Source of the DNA: Coemansia sp. RSA 1804
Taxonomy: Eukaryota > Kickxellomycota > Kickxellomycetes > Kickxellales > Kickxellaceae
Direction of reading: 5' to 3'
NCBI GenBank assembly: GCA_027578815.1
Contig: JANBTH010000704.1
Location: 1 to 12,477 of the forward strand
DNA: 12,477 nt
The translations under genes were made by a program, and so were the position numbers. Below the pieces are notes generated by a model. It worked only from the letters and a program-made list of their open reading frames with translations. It ran no database searches and was not told the origin of the DNA. Positions 1-7,927 of this stretch are shown here, in pieces. Positions within the stretch are counted from its first letter, which is position 1. Each line of letters opens with the position of its first letter.

Positions 1-305
1 TGCTGCGGCACCTCCAGCCAGAACGTAGTGTCGCTGATAATGAGCACGCCCATGGTTGCGTGGAATGCGAACAGCGCTCTCGCCCTGGTGCCCTTGTCCT
101 TCACCAAGGGAAACGACCCGACCTTGTCTCGTATGGCAAGAACTGCTGCAAACAGACAGAATATGCCCAGCAACAGCTCGTTTATCTGTCTCACCCCCGA
201 AGCAAGCGACTTTTCCACAACCACCCAGTTGTACACGAACATTAGGATGAAGCACCCGCTTGCAAACAAGAGCGTGATGAAGCTGATTATTTGCGCAAGA
301 ATCAT
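1..305 (-). CDS. N-terminal part of a multipass membrane protein (partial at window edge)
   Basis: A minus-strand frame opens with ATG at 305 and stays open for 101 codons to the window edge. A TAA lies two codons upstream (311-309), so this Met is the only start in this exon. The peptide begins MILAQIISFITLLFASG. It shows three hydrophobic segments, at about residues 4-29, 43-61 and 81-100, with a polar, charged stretch (RDKVGSFPLVKDKGTRARA) between the second and third. This pattern fits a small four-helix membrane protein. There is no clear cleaved signal peptide, and the first helix could be a signal anchor. Codon use is mixed and GC-richer than the spacer beside it, which supports coding. 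I do not recognise the family; a COPI-associated/TVP-like Golgi protein is one possibility I cannot confirm. The C-terminus lies outside the window. Confidence 0.65.
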   Translation of the reverse strand, partial: MILAQIISFITLLFASGCFILMFVYNWVVVEKSLASGVRQINELLLGIFCLFAAVLAIRDKVGSFPLVKDKGTRARALFAFHATMGVLIISDTTFWLEVPQ

Positions 306-2049
306 TAGTTATTGTTATTATTGTTATTTCTGGGGAAATAAAAATTGATATGTACTACGCCTGTTTTAGCTTTTTGAATATGTCGAATAAAGAGATGGAT
401 GATGAGGTTGTAGAAGGACATTTCTGGCGTCTATTCCATCCATAACTGCTGCTATTATCTGCTGGACATTCAGGAAACCGGCCTCTTGTTTGTATAAAGC
501 CGATATCCTGGTAATCACAGCGTTTCTAATTATTGCAGCCTATTTCCTCTTCTATTTATCCTGCTTTATCTTGGCTTGTTTTATTTCTGCTATCAAGATG
601 CAATATCTGAATCGGTTGATTTTGAAAGAAAGAACGAAAGGAAAAGAGGGTTGATTCAATTCTGATTACAGGTGATTGACTAAGCAATTGCTTGATTAGT
701 GCATGAATTAGCATTCTTAAGCGATAGGAGCGCTTTCTTTTTTCGACCAAATCCCAATCTCAATCCCAATCCCCCAACAAATCAAAACGATAATTGCCGT
801 TTTAAGATAAACATTGGCTTTGCTTTTTTTCTCACCAAGACCAAAGCGCAAAAAATATGAGATTGTCTGATTATCCCCCCTTCTTTTTTCACCTTTTATC
901 GCTAGAAAACTTTATTCCTCGTTTCCAGATTTGATTTTTTTGCGCAATGGAACACCGAGACAACGAAGAAAAAAAGCCCACCACATTTTTCCTTTTTCAC
1001 CCTTGAAAAAGTACTCGGTTCCCTTTCTTTCTCTTTGAAATGCAAGACGTGTTGGACAGAGAGAGAAAGAAAGGCTGTCAGAGTGAACTGGCGGATCATC
1101 CTGCTTATATTATATACAACAATCTTGGCTGCATTATATTTTCTTTTTGGAGTGTCCATCATTTCCGCTAATGAAATCGAATAAGGCTATGAAGATAAAG
1201 AGTAACAAAAAGCATAAAGTAAGAATGAGAAATCCTTTTTCCTTATTTTCAATATTTTTGTTCAGGTGAGAACGAGCAGTGCAGCTACAAAGTGCAGCTA
1301 CGAGATCCAATTGGCATAAAATATAACTATGGTCTGCTTCTTCCCATTTCTTCACTCTTTCTCCTTGTTTCCTGAAAGGAAACGGACTGAATGTGAGACC
1401 GAATAGACAGAGTGAAAAAGAAAGAAAAAGTAATGGGAATGATGGGAACGAAAAAAGGCGCTGTTGAGAATGTGAAAATAATGAATAACAAAATATTGGT
1501 GACTGAGTGGATGAGTGTGGGGTTGGTGGGGAAAAAGAACAAAAGTGAGAAAATATTGATGCTGTTTTTTATTGCTAATCGGTCCCACCCCCAGTCAGTC
1601 CCTTTCTTTAGTTACTTTGGCAGCCCTGTTTTGTTTAAATAGACCTTTAAAGGAAGAGCAGAATTCCACTCTGCTCCTCTTTTCTCTCCTTTTTTCCTTT
1701 CCGTGGTTTTTCAGTTCTTGAGTAAACAGGTTTATTCTCTTTCTTTTTTCTTTCATTAACGTTCGGGTTATTCTTGTCAGCCTTAACTTTATTTTAACTT
1801 TATTCCTTTTTTAACGACACTCTCCATTTCACGAAATATCTGTTGACCAGATTGTTCAAGTGGTTGGGCCATCCTTTTGAAAGAAAAGAAAAAGAAGCGG
1901 ATAAGAGTATAGATTATTATTTATCCATCTTGTTTATAACCTCCCTTCCCTGTTTGTTCGGATTTCGGTATTCCAGCTACACACAGAACCCTTCCTTTCC
2001 CGCAACCCCTAGTTGTTTTTTTGTTTTCGCTAGTAACGGAATAGCAACA
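306..2049. other. Divergent intergenic spacer, no convincing gene
   Basis: This AT-rich spacer separates the divergent membrane-protein and CAP genes and should hold both promoters. The open frames inside it are short, low in complexity and overlap each other on both strands. Visible structure includes a perfect 13-bp inverted repeat (1022-1034 with 1062-1074), a TATA-like run at 1107-1118, an 11-bp direct repeat AGTGCAGCTAC at 1278-1288 and 1291-1301, and a tandem TTAACTTTATT pair at 1783-1804. The last 400 bases before the CAP start are pyrimidine-rich, like many fungal promoter or leader regions. A pyrimidine tract ending in TAG at 2033 could be a leader intron acceptor, but no matching donor is convincing. 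Confidence 0.6.
1022..1074. repeat. Perfect 13-bp inverted repeat (purine/pyrimidine arms)
   Basis: CCTTTCTTTCTCT at 1022-1034 is the exact reverse complement of AGAGAAAGAAAGG at 1062-1074, with a 27-nt spacer. One arm is pure pyrimidine and the other pure purine. It could form a hairpin or cruciform in the spacer. Simple-sequence composition makes a chance origin possible. Confidence 0.6.
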
Positions 2050-2991
2050 ATGAAGTTTGGACGCACACTCGCGATAGCATCAGTGCTCGTTGCCGCCACG
2101 TTTGCAGTTAGCGGAGCACAGCCAGTGCCAGCTGCTAACGCCAAGGCGGATCTCAATCGTCGCGATCTGGTCATCGAGACCGTTTACGAGACCGCTGTGG
2201 CGCACGTTGCCAAGGTTGAGCAGCAGAACGATGTTGTTGTTGTGACTGTTGTCGAGACCGCCTACGCAGAAAGCCCTGCTGCTGCCGCTGCTGTAGCGTC
2301 GTCGGCGCCTGCGCAAGCCGCCGCTAACGCTGTGGTTACCGTAACTGCGACTGCCACGCAGGGCGCTGCAGCGCCTACTCCGGTGGCACACACGCCCCAG
2401 CAGCAGCAGCAGCAGCAGCAGCAGCCGGCCACGAGTGCTGCCGCTCCATCAACCACTCCCGTTGCTGCTGTTGTTGCAGCTACTCCTTCAACCACTTCCG
2501 TTGCTGCTGTTGTTGCTGCCACTCCTTCAACCACACCGGTTGTTGTTGCAGCTACTCCTTCAACCACCGCCGCCGCATCCTCCGACTCATCGGATTCGGG
2601 CTCTGGATCTGGATCTTCCTCGGACGCAAGCGACTGGATGAACGAGATGCTCACGCAGCTCAACGCGATCCGCGCATCGGCCGGCAAGGCAGCACTGACG
2701 CTGAGCTCAGAGCTGTCGGCGGTAGCGCAGAAGCACTCGGAGTACCAGTCGTCGGCCAAATCGATGACGCACTCGGATCCGAGCGGCACGCTTGGCTCGC
2801 GCCTCAACGCGCTGCGTGTGGCGTGGCTGGGCGCTGCTGAGAACATTGCCTGGAACCAGAAGGATGTTTCCGCCGTCATGGATGCCTGGAAGAACAGCGC
2901 TGGCCATTACGCTAACATGATTGGCGACTACACCTCTGTTGGCTTTGGCGTCTCCAACCTGTACTGGACCCAGGACTTTGTGAAGGACTAA
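2050..2991 (+). CDS. Secreted CAP/SCP-domain protein (PRY/YkwD-like), 313 aa
   Basis: The start is ATG at 2050 (context acaATG). It is the first in-frame Met and is followed directly by a signal peptide, MKFGRTLAIASVLVAATFAVSGA. The frame remains open upstream but has no other ATG. A dibasic RR at residues 37-38 is a likely Kex2 site. A low-complexity linker follows: Ala/Val-rich, then nine Gln (about residues 117-125), then PSTT/VAAVVAAT repeats (133-173), then a Ser/Gly/Asp stretch. The CAP domain covers about 195-310. It has LNAIRASAGK, His241 in THSDPSG, ENIA with Glu264, AWKNSAGH with His286, and YWTQDF near the end. These are the compact SCP (PF00188) hallmarks of the bacterial/fungal YkwD-like type. 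Family members act outside the cell or at the wall, and fungal PRY proteins bind sterols and lipids; that role here is inference. There is no cysteine anywhere in the protein. Confidence 0.92.
   Translation: MKFGRTLAIASVLVAATFAVSGAQPVPAANAKADLNRRDLVIETVYETAVAHVAKVEQQNDVVVVTVVETAYAESPAAAAAVASSAPAQAAANAVVTVTATATQGAAAPTPVAHTPQQQQQQQQQPATSAAAPSTTPVAAVVAATPSTTSVAAVVAATPSTTPVVVAATPSTTAAASSDSSDSGSGSGSSSDASDWMNEMLTQLNAIRASAGKAALTLSSELSAVAQKHSEYQSSAKSMTHSDPSGTLGSRLNALRVAWLGAAENIAWNQKDVSAVMDAWKNSAGHYANMIGDYTSVGFGVSNLYWTQDFVKD
2398..2424 (+). repeat. (CAG)9 microsatellite encoding poly-Gln
   Basis: Nine uninterrupted CAG codons lie inside the CAP gene linker and encode nine Gln. The tract stays in frame and is likely to vary in length between strains. 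Confidence 0.95.
2446..2568 (+). repeat. In-frame minisatellite in CAP gene linker
   Basis: Degenerate tandem units encode PSTTPVAAVVAAT, PSTTSVAAVVAAT, PSTTPVVVAAT and PSTT. Ser/Thr/Pro content suggests an O-glycosylated stalk between the processed N-terminus and the CAP domain. Confidence 0.85.
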
Positions 2992-3030
2992 AAAGGGCGA
3001 AATTTCTTCCTTTCTCTTCTATGTTGTCTG

Positions 3031-3036
3031 AATAAA
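3031..3036 (+). terminator. AATAAA polyadenylation signal of the CAP gene
   Basis: AATAAA lies 40 nt after the CAP stop codon and is followed by a T/C-rich stretch. This fits a short 3' UTR in the 258-bp convergent gap. Confidence 0.6.
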
Positions 3037-3106
3037 GAACCTGTCTCTCTTGTCTTTTTGTTTGCTGCGGACCATGTCTAGGTGAGAGTCGGGTTGGTTT
3101 TGGTTT

Positions 3107-3112
3107 TTTATT
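3107..3112 (-). terminator. Candidate AATAAA signal for the SH3 gene
   Basis: TTTATT on the plus strand reads AATAAA on the minus strand, about 138 nt downstream of the SH3 gene stop. It sits in a T-rich stretch, so a chance match is possible. Confidence 0.4.
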
Positions 3113-3249
3113 ATTATTTTGGTTGGAATACAGGGATGTTGGAAAAGAAAAGGAGCGCGGGAGACCGTGAGTCAGCCAGCCAGCAGCTGCCGTTCGCCGC
3201 ACAAGAAAAAGTCTATGTACATCGAGAGAGAGAAGGGAAGCCCAGCTCA

Positions 3250-3732
3250 TCACTGCTTCTTGGCAGCCTGCTGGCGCGCCTTGCGCTTCATCTCCATGCA
3301 GGCAACGGGGATACGCGAAGCAATTCTGTTGTCCATAAAGTTGTAGTCCTCAACCAGAACAGGGAAGAAGTACCCGTTGCCCTTGTTTCCGTAGAAGCTC
3401 TTGATGACGGAGCCCAACCACCAGCGACTGTGCACTTCTCCGTTCCGCCACACGCGGATGATGTCGCCCTTGCGCACCGACAGAATGCGGCCGTCTGTGC
3501 TTTCAAAGTCCATGAAGGCTACGACGAATTTTGTGTCCACGCTGAGCTGGTGCATGTTGCGCCGCCCAAGCGAGCTGCGCGATGCGCGCCGATGCCGCCG
3601 CAGAAGCCGCTCTGTCTCCGGCGATGCTGGCGGACTGCCGCTGCCGACTGTGCTGCTTTCCATCTCCTCCATGCTTACGTACTCCATCTCCTGCGTTGCT
3701 GCCGTTGCTGCTGCTGCTGCTGTTGCCATCAT
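3250..3732 (-). CDS. Small SH3-domain protein, 160 aa
   Basis: ATG at 3732 (a second Met follows at once) runs to TGA at 3252-3250. The N-terminus has an Ala run from GCA/GCT codons, an acidic Glu/Met stretch (15-26), a Ser/Pro segment (27-38) and a basic patch ERLLRRHRRASRSSLGRR (41-58) that could be a phosphorylation or membrane-charge site. An SH3 fold covers about 69-130. AFMDF (72-76) stands in for ALYDF, followed by LSVRKGDII (84-92), WWLG (104-107), GYFFP (120-124) and VEDY (127-130). The loop after WW (GSVIKSFYGNKGNG) resembles the long-loop SH3 at the front of Cdc25-type Ras exchange factors. The tail is basic (KRKARQQAAKKQ). SH3 domains bind proline-rich peptides, but no catalytic domain is present and the partner is unknown. 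GC-rich codon use matches the CAP gene. A 5' exon cannot be excluded. Confidence 0.8.
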   Translation of the reverse strand: MMATAAAAATAATQEMEYVSMEEMESSTVGSGSPPASPETERLLRRHRRASRSSLGRRNMHQLSVDTKFVVAFMDFESTDGRILSVRKGDIIRVWRNGEVHSRWWLGSVIKSFYGNKGNGYFFPVLVEDYNFMDNRIASRIPVACMEMKRKARQQAAKKQ

Positions 3733-4256
3733 TATGTGTTGTTTGGCTTCTTTTGTGTGTGCGTGTGGTTTGTTGGGGTTTCTGTTTTACCTTTTGATTA
3801 TTGCTTAGTTGATGGTGCTCAGATGTTGATAATGGCCTGCATTAATATGTCAATATTGTGTAATGTGTTTGGATGATACTACTAGCTAATTGTGTGGTCT
3901 CTGTATGTGTATGTAGGGGAAGGTGTATAACAAAAAGATGTGAAAATAAAGGAAATTCTTATCTTGCAGCTTTCTCTTTTTCACATTTCTCACTATCTCC
4001 TTCCCTACTCGTCCTAATTTATAAAGCCATCTCACGCCGGTCCCAAAGGAAAATAAAAAACTGCCTAGAATAGGCCAAGCCCCTTCCTCCCTCCCTCCCC
4101 TTCTTTTCCCCCTTGCTTGCGCATTTTCAAAGGGAAATTCAAGAAAAATAACTAAACCCCGAAAATATAAAGTGACTTCAAAGTACTACTCCGCTCCTAC
4201 CTTTTTTCTCTATGTAGATAATGCCCCAAAAGCCCAATATAGTGGACATACAATAA
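3733..4256. other. Upstream region of the SH3 gene
   Basis: No gene is visible. On the minus strand the SH3 leader is CA-rich (plus-strand GT-rich around 3755-3775). A TTTATAAA element lies at 4018-4025, about 290 nt from the SH3 ATG, and may be its TATA box. A 35-nt pure pyrimidine tract at 4080-4114 lies just beyond it. Confidence 0.5.
4080..4114. repeat. 35-nt uninterrupted polypyrimidine tract
   Basis: All 35 bases are C or T, with repeated CCTCCCTC. Such tracts are common in fungal promoters and can adopt triplex structure. It lies roughly 350 nt upstream of the SH3 start. Confidence 0.7.
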
Positions 4257-5482
4257 ATGTTAGATAGAAGAATACAATGGATTTCCTTTTCCTGTTTTTG
4301 TGTGCTATTTTGCTCCTTTAGAAAAAATAACCGTGTCCTCTCTCTACTCATCATTTCATCTTTCTACCGGGTTTTCTCATATCGGGGGATTTGTTCTTTT
4401 TGTATTATGTGCTATAAAGCCACAACATTTTGCAAAGAACCGGCATACTCAACTTTTTTTTACACAATGACTTATGCAATGCATCCCTTGCATGAGTCTT
4501 TACATATTGAATCTTTTTCTCCTTTCCCCTTCATAACTTTTTTCTTTCAAACATCTCGTCTTCTTTATCCTCATCGCTTTTCTTCTTTCTGCGGTATCCG
4601 TGATCAAATAAACAGATACCGTTCTATCTTTGCCATATTCGTTTCTTTTTTCTTTCTTATATCTGGATTTATCAACTTGGCTTTTTTCGGTTGCCACTCT
4701 TTCTCATATTTCTTTTTCTTTTACTGTTAGTGGTGGTGCTGTACACACAATATACAGTGCAATCTACCAATACGTTAGAAAAAGAAGACTATTATTATTG
4801 CTCTCCCCATTATATTACTATATCTGTATTCCTTTCTATCGTTATCTCGATTCCTTCTGGTCTGAAAAAACGGTGGATATCCTTGTATGCTATTCGTTCA
4901 TTTTGTTTTATTTGCCCGCTATCGTTGTTTTGGACCTTTTTTATAATTCGGAATCATCAGTTACATTTTTATCGCATATCCATCTTCCAGAATCTGCGAA
5001 TCCAAGATGTTTCCGTTTTTGCAGCCTTTTACCTACTAAACAGTGTGCTTTTTATTTCTGAGGTCTTGGAGACGTTTTTCTACGCAAGCTCAGTAGCGGC
5101 TAGAACTGTAATTATTACGTGAAAATTGAGATTTGTTTGACCTGCCAAGCACTAGATTTTATTACCGATGAAATGTGTCTCTTTCTTTAGAGTAGGGTGG
5201 GAATTATCACACGGTTTTCTAGATTTCTTTTCACTAGCTCACTTTGCTAACATTGTTCTATTATCTAGCTTAAACCATTACAATCAACGTACCCTCCCCA
5301 ATGCCTCTCTGTTTATACATAGACTTGGCCCATGACTTTGTGTTTAATTAATTGTAAAGACGATCTGCTTTTTTATTATTAAAAAGATTTTTCCAAACTC
5401 AATGTATAAAGAAGCGTAATAGCGAAAAACGATCGAGTAATTATTTTTGTTGTATAATTCAAGGATACAATGATTGTTTCAG
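4257..5482. other. T/C-rich spacer with overlapping hydrophobic open frames
   Basis: All three plus frames are open for 140-157 codons in turn (4257-4730, 4630-5061, 4691-5122), and each gives Phe/Leu/Ser/Tyr-rich peptides. Two of the three (the second and third) overlap for most of their length. This is what a pyrimidine-biased strand produces, since stop codons need A, so no single frame can be called a gene. The stretch 4740-5107 in the frame ending at 5122 looks the least random, with charged loops between hydrophobic segments, and could be an exon of a membrane protein joined to the exon candidate at 5483. This is unproven. Confidence 0.4.
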
Positions 5483-6025
5483 CACAAGGTGACTTTATAT
5501 ACTCCATTACATTTATTTCCTTTTTCTTCCCTTTTCGCATTCCTCTCAATCACTTTATGGTTATTTATTTTTCTTTCTGCTGCCATTATTTTATTAACGC
5601 TGGTTTACCCTCTAGCTTTGTTTGAAAGACTCGTTTTTTACTTTCTTTTCTTCATTGCCATCCTTCTTTTCATTGTTGTACGTGCCGTTTATAAAGGGAA
5701 AATTCCATTAGCTCAGGGGCCAAAAGTGAGTGTTATATACATATAGATTATTACTCCATCATCTCCAAACTTTCTTTTGTCCCCACTCTCATTTCCTTCC
5801 TCTTCACCTTGAACTGTAAATCCTGTATTTATCGATAGCATATTGTTTCTTTTTCTTTTTCTCTTGCTCGCTTGGCTATTTTTATTTTACTACATTATTC
5901 TATTATCTTCTCCATTGGCATTACAGTCTGAAGAGCATTACCGTATTATCAAGAACATCTTCACATCCACTCAATCATACTGGCAGCACTATTTATATTC
6001 TACATTGACATACTGTACAGAATAG
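5483..6025 (+). other. Candidate spliced 3' end of a membrane-protein gene
   Basis: Two putative exons fit together. The first (5483-5725, 81 codons) is preceded by the acceptor-like TGATTGTTTCAG and followed by GTGAGT. The second (5927-6025) follows CATTGGCATTACAG and ends in TAG, with AATAAA at 6034-6039 and GT-rich sequence after it. Both junctions are phase 0, and the 201-nt gap has an in-frame stop, as an intron would. The first exon encodes two or three hydrophobic segments and then RAVYKGKIPLAQGPK; the second encodes a polar tail (SEEHYRIIKNIF, ending YCTE). There is no ATG in frame, so at least one upstream exon would be needed. The T-rich composition makes chance open frames likely. 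Confidence 0.22.
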
Positions 6026-6033
6026 AAAAGAAT

Positions 6034-6039
6034 AATAAA
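6034..6039 (+). terminator. Candidate AATAAA after the possible spliced gene
   Basis: AATAAA lies 9 nt after the TAG at 6023-6025 and is followed by TGTTGGG. It is meaningful only if the exon model 5483-6025 is real. Confidence 0.25.
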
Positions 6040-6228
6040 GTGTTGGGCTTACATCGTTTTGGCATCATTTTTCTGTGATATAATTGCCTATAGCTACATT
6101 CAGTTGAATCGAACAAAAGTCGGACGATTGCTTTCTGCTTCTCATTCTATTATCCAATTATATTTTACGCATTTCTCTTTCATCCTTTTTAATTAAAAAA
6201 AGGAGGTAAAGATAACGAGAGAGAGAAA

Positions 6229-6909
6229 ATGATAGAACTTCAAAAATATCAAGACATGATTGCCGAATTAAGCGAAGAAGAAATTGAATCAATTCAGGAT
6301 ATTGTAGATGAGAATTACGGTAAAACAAACATGGCCCGGTTGCTCCAACTTATACGTGATGCCCATCCGTTGTGCGCAGATAGGGATCTTCAGGACATGA
6401 TGTCCGAGTGTATAACCAAGACCGACAATTACCAGGAGCAAGTGTCACAACAGCAAGCAAAGATTGATCCGCAAGGGTTTAGACCGCCGGTACAGTTTCC
6501 ACAGCAGCAGCAGCAAATGCAAATGCAGCAACAGCAAGGACCACCCCACTACCCACAACCACCCTTTTCTGAGCACCAGCAGCAGCAGCAACAGCTGGTA
6601 GCACTCAACATGCCACCTTCCAATTACCCAACGCTTCAAAACAACGGGCTATCCAACGTTGTCATACTCTCCAAGGGTCAGCCAATAAGCCACAATATCT
6701 TTTCCACAGAAGATCCGGCCTCTATGCTTGCAAGCAGGTGGACTGATGATGAGATTGAAAGGCTTCAGGACTACTTGACCAACACGCAGGGCCGCAAGGA
6801 TTGGACAAAGTGTGCAAGATACGTGGGGACCAAATCGAATGCCCAGTGTAAAGCAAAGTACAATAATATGCGTGCTTCCGAGCGGGCACGGGATGTTTTT
6901 GCTCTTTAA
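6229..6909 (+). CDS. Gln-rich single Myb/SANT-domain protein, 226 aa
   Basis: ATG at 6229 (context gaaaATG) leads to TAA at 6907. The N-terminal third (1-75) is acidic and predicted helical (SEEEIESIQDIVDENYGK, then ARLLQLIRDAHP). A Gln-rich linker with Pro (about 73-122) follows. A single Myb/SANT-like repeat spans about 169-214: SRWTDDEIERLQDYL, then DWTKCARYV, then SNAQCKAKYNNM. Its spaced aromatics W171, W192 and Y211 match the W-W-W/Y pattern of Myb helices. Such domains bind DNA or histone tails, so a nuclear transcription or chromatin role is likely, though the target is unknown. A single repeat plus Gln-rich region is typical of fungal regulatory proteins. No AATAAA is seen near the stop; the first on this strand is at 7191-7196. 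Codon use is less GC-biased than in the CAP gene. Confidence 0.85.
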   Translation: MIELQKYQDMIAELSEEEIESIQDIVDENYGKTNMARLLQLIRDAHPLCADRDLQDMMSECITKTDNYQEQVSQQQAKIDPQGFRPPVQFPQQQQQMQMQQQQGPPHYPQPPFSEHQQQQQQLVALNMPPSNYPTLQNNGLSNVVILSKGQPISHNIFSTEDPASMLASRWTDDEIERLQDYLTNTQGRKDWTKCARYVGTKSNAQCKAKYNNMRASERARDVFAL

Positions 6910-7513
6910 AATAATTAGTTGAGGAAAATGAAAGCGATGTGGGATTGTTTTATCTTTTTTGTTGTTAAAGGTTTTAGTTTTGCGTTTTTTTCCTCTACCT
7001 ATTTTCTGCCTTTTGTATTTACAAAATATATAGTTTACAATTATTCAACATATTCTGCAACACGTAGAAGATTAAGTTGTTTTCTTTTTGTTTTGTAGTA
7101 ATTCTGCATTAATTATCTGCTCTATTTTATTTTTCCAGTGTATAAAATGTAATATGAAAATATGGCTAATTAGTAAAAATTCAACTAGCAAATAAAAGCA
7201 AAAAATTGCAATGGGATACTTATCCTTATTCAAAAAAGACAAAGCGTACAGTAAATAAATATAGCAGCATTGATCTCTGTCTTCACTATATTATTATGTG
7301 TGCAGCTAATGAACAGTATTTGTGCCTACATCTGAAATGTATCCTAATATGCTTTTAAAGTATGAACGTAACTAAAATAAGATTCAATGTGTTTAATATG
7401 ACATTTAATATGATATGCACGTGTTTTTCTTTTAAAACAATATTTAGAAATGCGAATTGTGGTTGGTGAATATAATATATAATTCATGCAATTAAAAAAT
7501 TGTAATAAAGACA
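6910..7513. other. AT-rich spacer: Myb 3' flank and upstream region of unit A
   Basis: No gene is visible. From 7029 the sequence is homologous to 8216 onward and, more weakly, to 9597 onward. Blocks kept between copies include CAACACGTAGA (7058-7068), a block around 7304-7355 and TTTAATATGATATGCAC at 7404-7420. The block at 7404-7420 sits 110 nt before the TATA box of copy A. An 81-codon minus-strand open frame here (7589-7344) is low in complexity and is not kept in the other copies. Confidence 0.6.
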
Positions 7514-7520
7514 TATAAAA
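7514..7520 (+). promoter_or_regulatory. TATAAAA box of copy A
   Basis: TATAAAA lies 93 nt before the copy A ATG. Copies B and C have it at 92 and 97 nt, so the position is conserved. Confidence 0.75.
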
Positions 7521-7606
7521 GATCAATAGTTTCTTGTGCTTCTCCAACAGTTCTTTATTATTTCCATCTACATTTTTAACACTTTGCAACTGCAGAATAA
7601 TATAAA

Positions 7607-7768
7607 ATGGCAGATAACAATTTACCAGACTTTACCGCTACCGTTAAAAGAGTTAATATTCCTGCTGCTAAGAAACTAGTTGTTAGCTCAAGGGGTAAGA
7701 AAGCTGCTAAAAAAGCAAAAGAAAGAGATCAGGAATTTGCTTCTACTAATACAGAAGAGAAATCTTAA
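7607..7768 (+). CDS. Small basic hydrophilic protein, copy A, 53 aa
   Basis: ATG at 7607 to TAA at 7766. The peptide starts MADNNLPDFTATVKRV, has a central Lys/Ala stretch (GKKAAKKAKER, about 30-40) and ends ASTNTEEKS. It has no cysteine, no signal peptide and no membrane segment. It looks disordered or helical and is strongly basic in the middle. The evidence that it is a gene is comparative. Copy B has an aligned ORF with about 27 of 53 residues identical, and the two gaps relative to B are whole codons. The shared TATA box and leader point to an expressed unit. The leader immediately before ATG (AGAATAATATAAA) is identical in B. The family is not recognised. Lys/Ala richness could suit nucleic-acid or ribosome contact, or a stress hydrophilin, but this is speculation. 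Confidence 0.65.
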   Translation: MADNNLPDFTATVKRVNIPAAKKLVVSSRGKKAAKKAKERDQEFASTNTEEKS

Positions 7769-7795
7769 TCTTTGTGTATAAAGTGACCACCCTTT

Positions 7796-7897
7796 TGCTC
7801 GGCAATATTTATTGCTAACAAATGTGTAGAATGTATGTCTCTAGTCTTAGTTCTGGTTGTTATACTACAATTAGCAATGCAGCACACTTTTATTAGC
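7796..7897 (+). promoter_or_regulatory. Conserved 3' block of copy A
   Basis: This 102-nt stretch has about 10 differences from 8994-9094. Its first 23 bases are identical in both copies and contain a small GCAAT/ATTGC stem with an ATTT loop (7802-7815). It lies between the stop codon and the AATAAA at 7922-7927, so it is probably 3' UTR. Stability, localisation or 3'-end formation are possible roles. Confidence 0.6.
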
Positions 7898-7921
7898 CAT
7901 TTTTGGGTATTGTTTTTAAGA

Positions 7922-7927
7922 AATAAA
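7922..7927 (+). terminator. AATAAA signal of copy A
   Basis: AATAAA 154 nt after the stop aligns with AATAAA at 9125-9130 in copy B, which supports use in both. Confidence 0.5.

Noticed and set aside
1171..1269. Mini-ORF followed by CAG/GTGAGA, resembling a first exon after the TATA-like run at 1107
   Set aside because: No convincing acceptor and second exon could be found in the spacer, and the peptide is low in complexity.
1843..2049. N-terminal extension of the CAP protein by 69 codons
   Set aside because: The extension would start at TTG, which is not expected in a fungal nuclear gene, and the signal peptide begins exactly at the ATG at 2050.
2262..2879. 205-codon minus-strand frame opposite the CAP gene
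   Set aside because: It is an antisense shadow of the GC-rich, repeat-bearing CAP gene; its Ala/Val/Cys runs mirror the repeats (poly-Cys from CAG) and no domain is seen.
3082..3876. 264-codon plus-strand frame over the SH3 gene
   Set aside because: It lacks an ATG-based start of its own in a gene-like context, contains poly-Cys from the GCA repeat, and is antisense to a frame with a clear SH3 domain.
7344..7589. 81-codon minus-strand frame upstream of copy A
   Set aside because: It overlaps the conserved promoter and TATA box, and the frame is not kept in units B and C.
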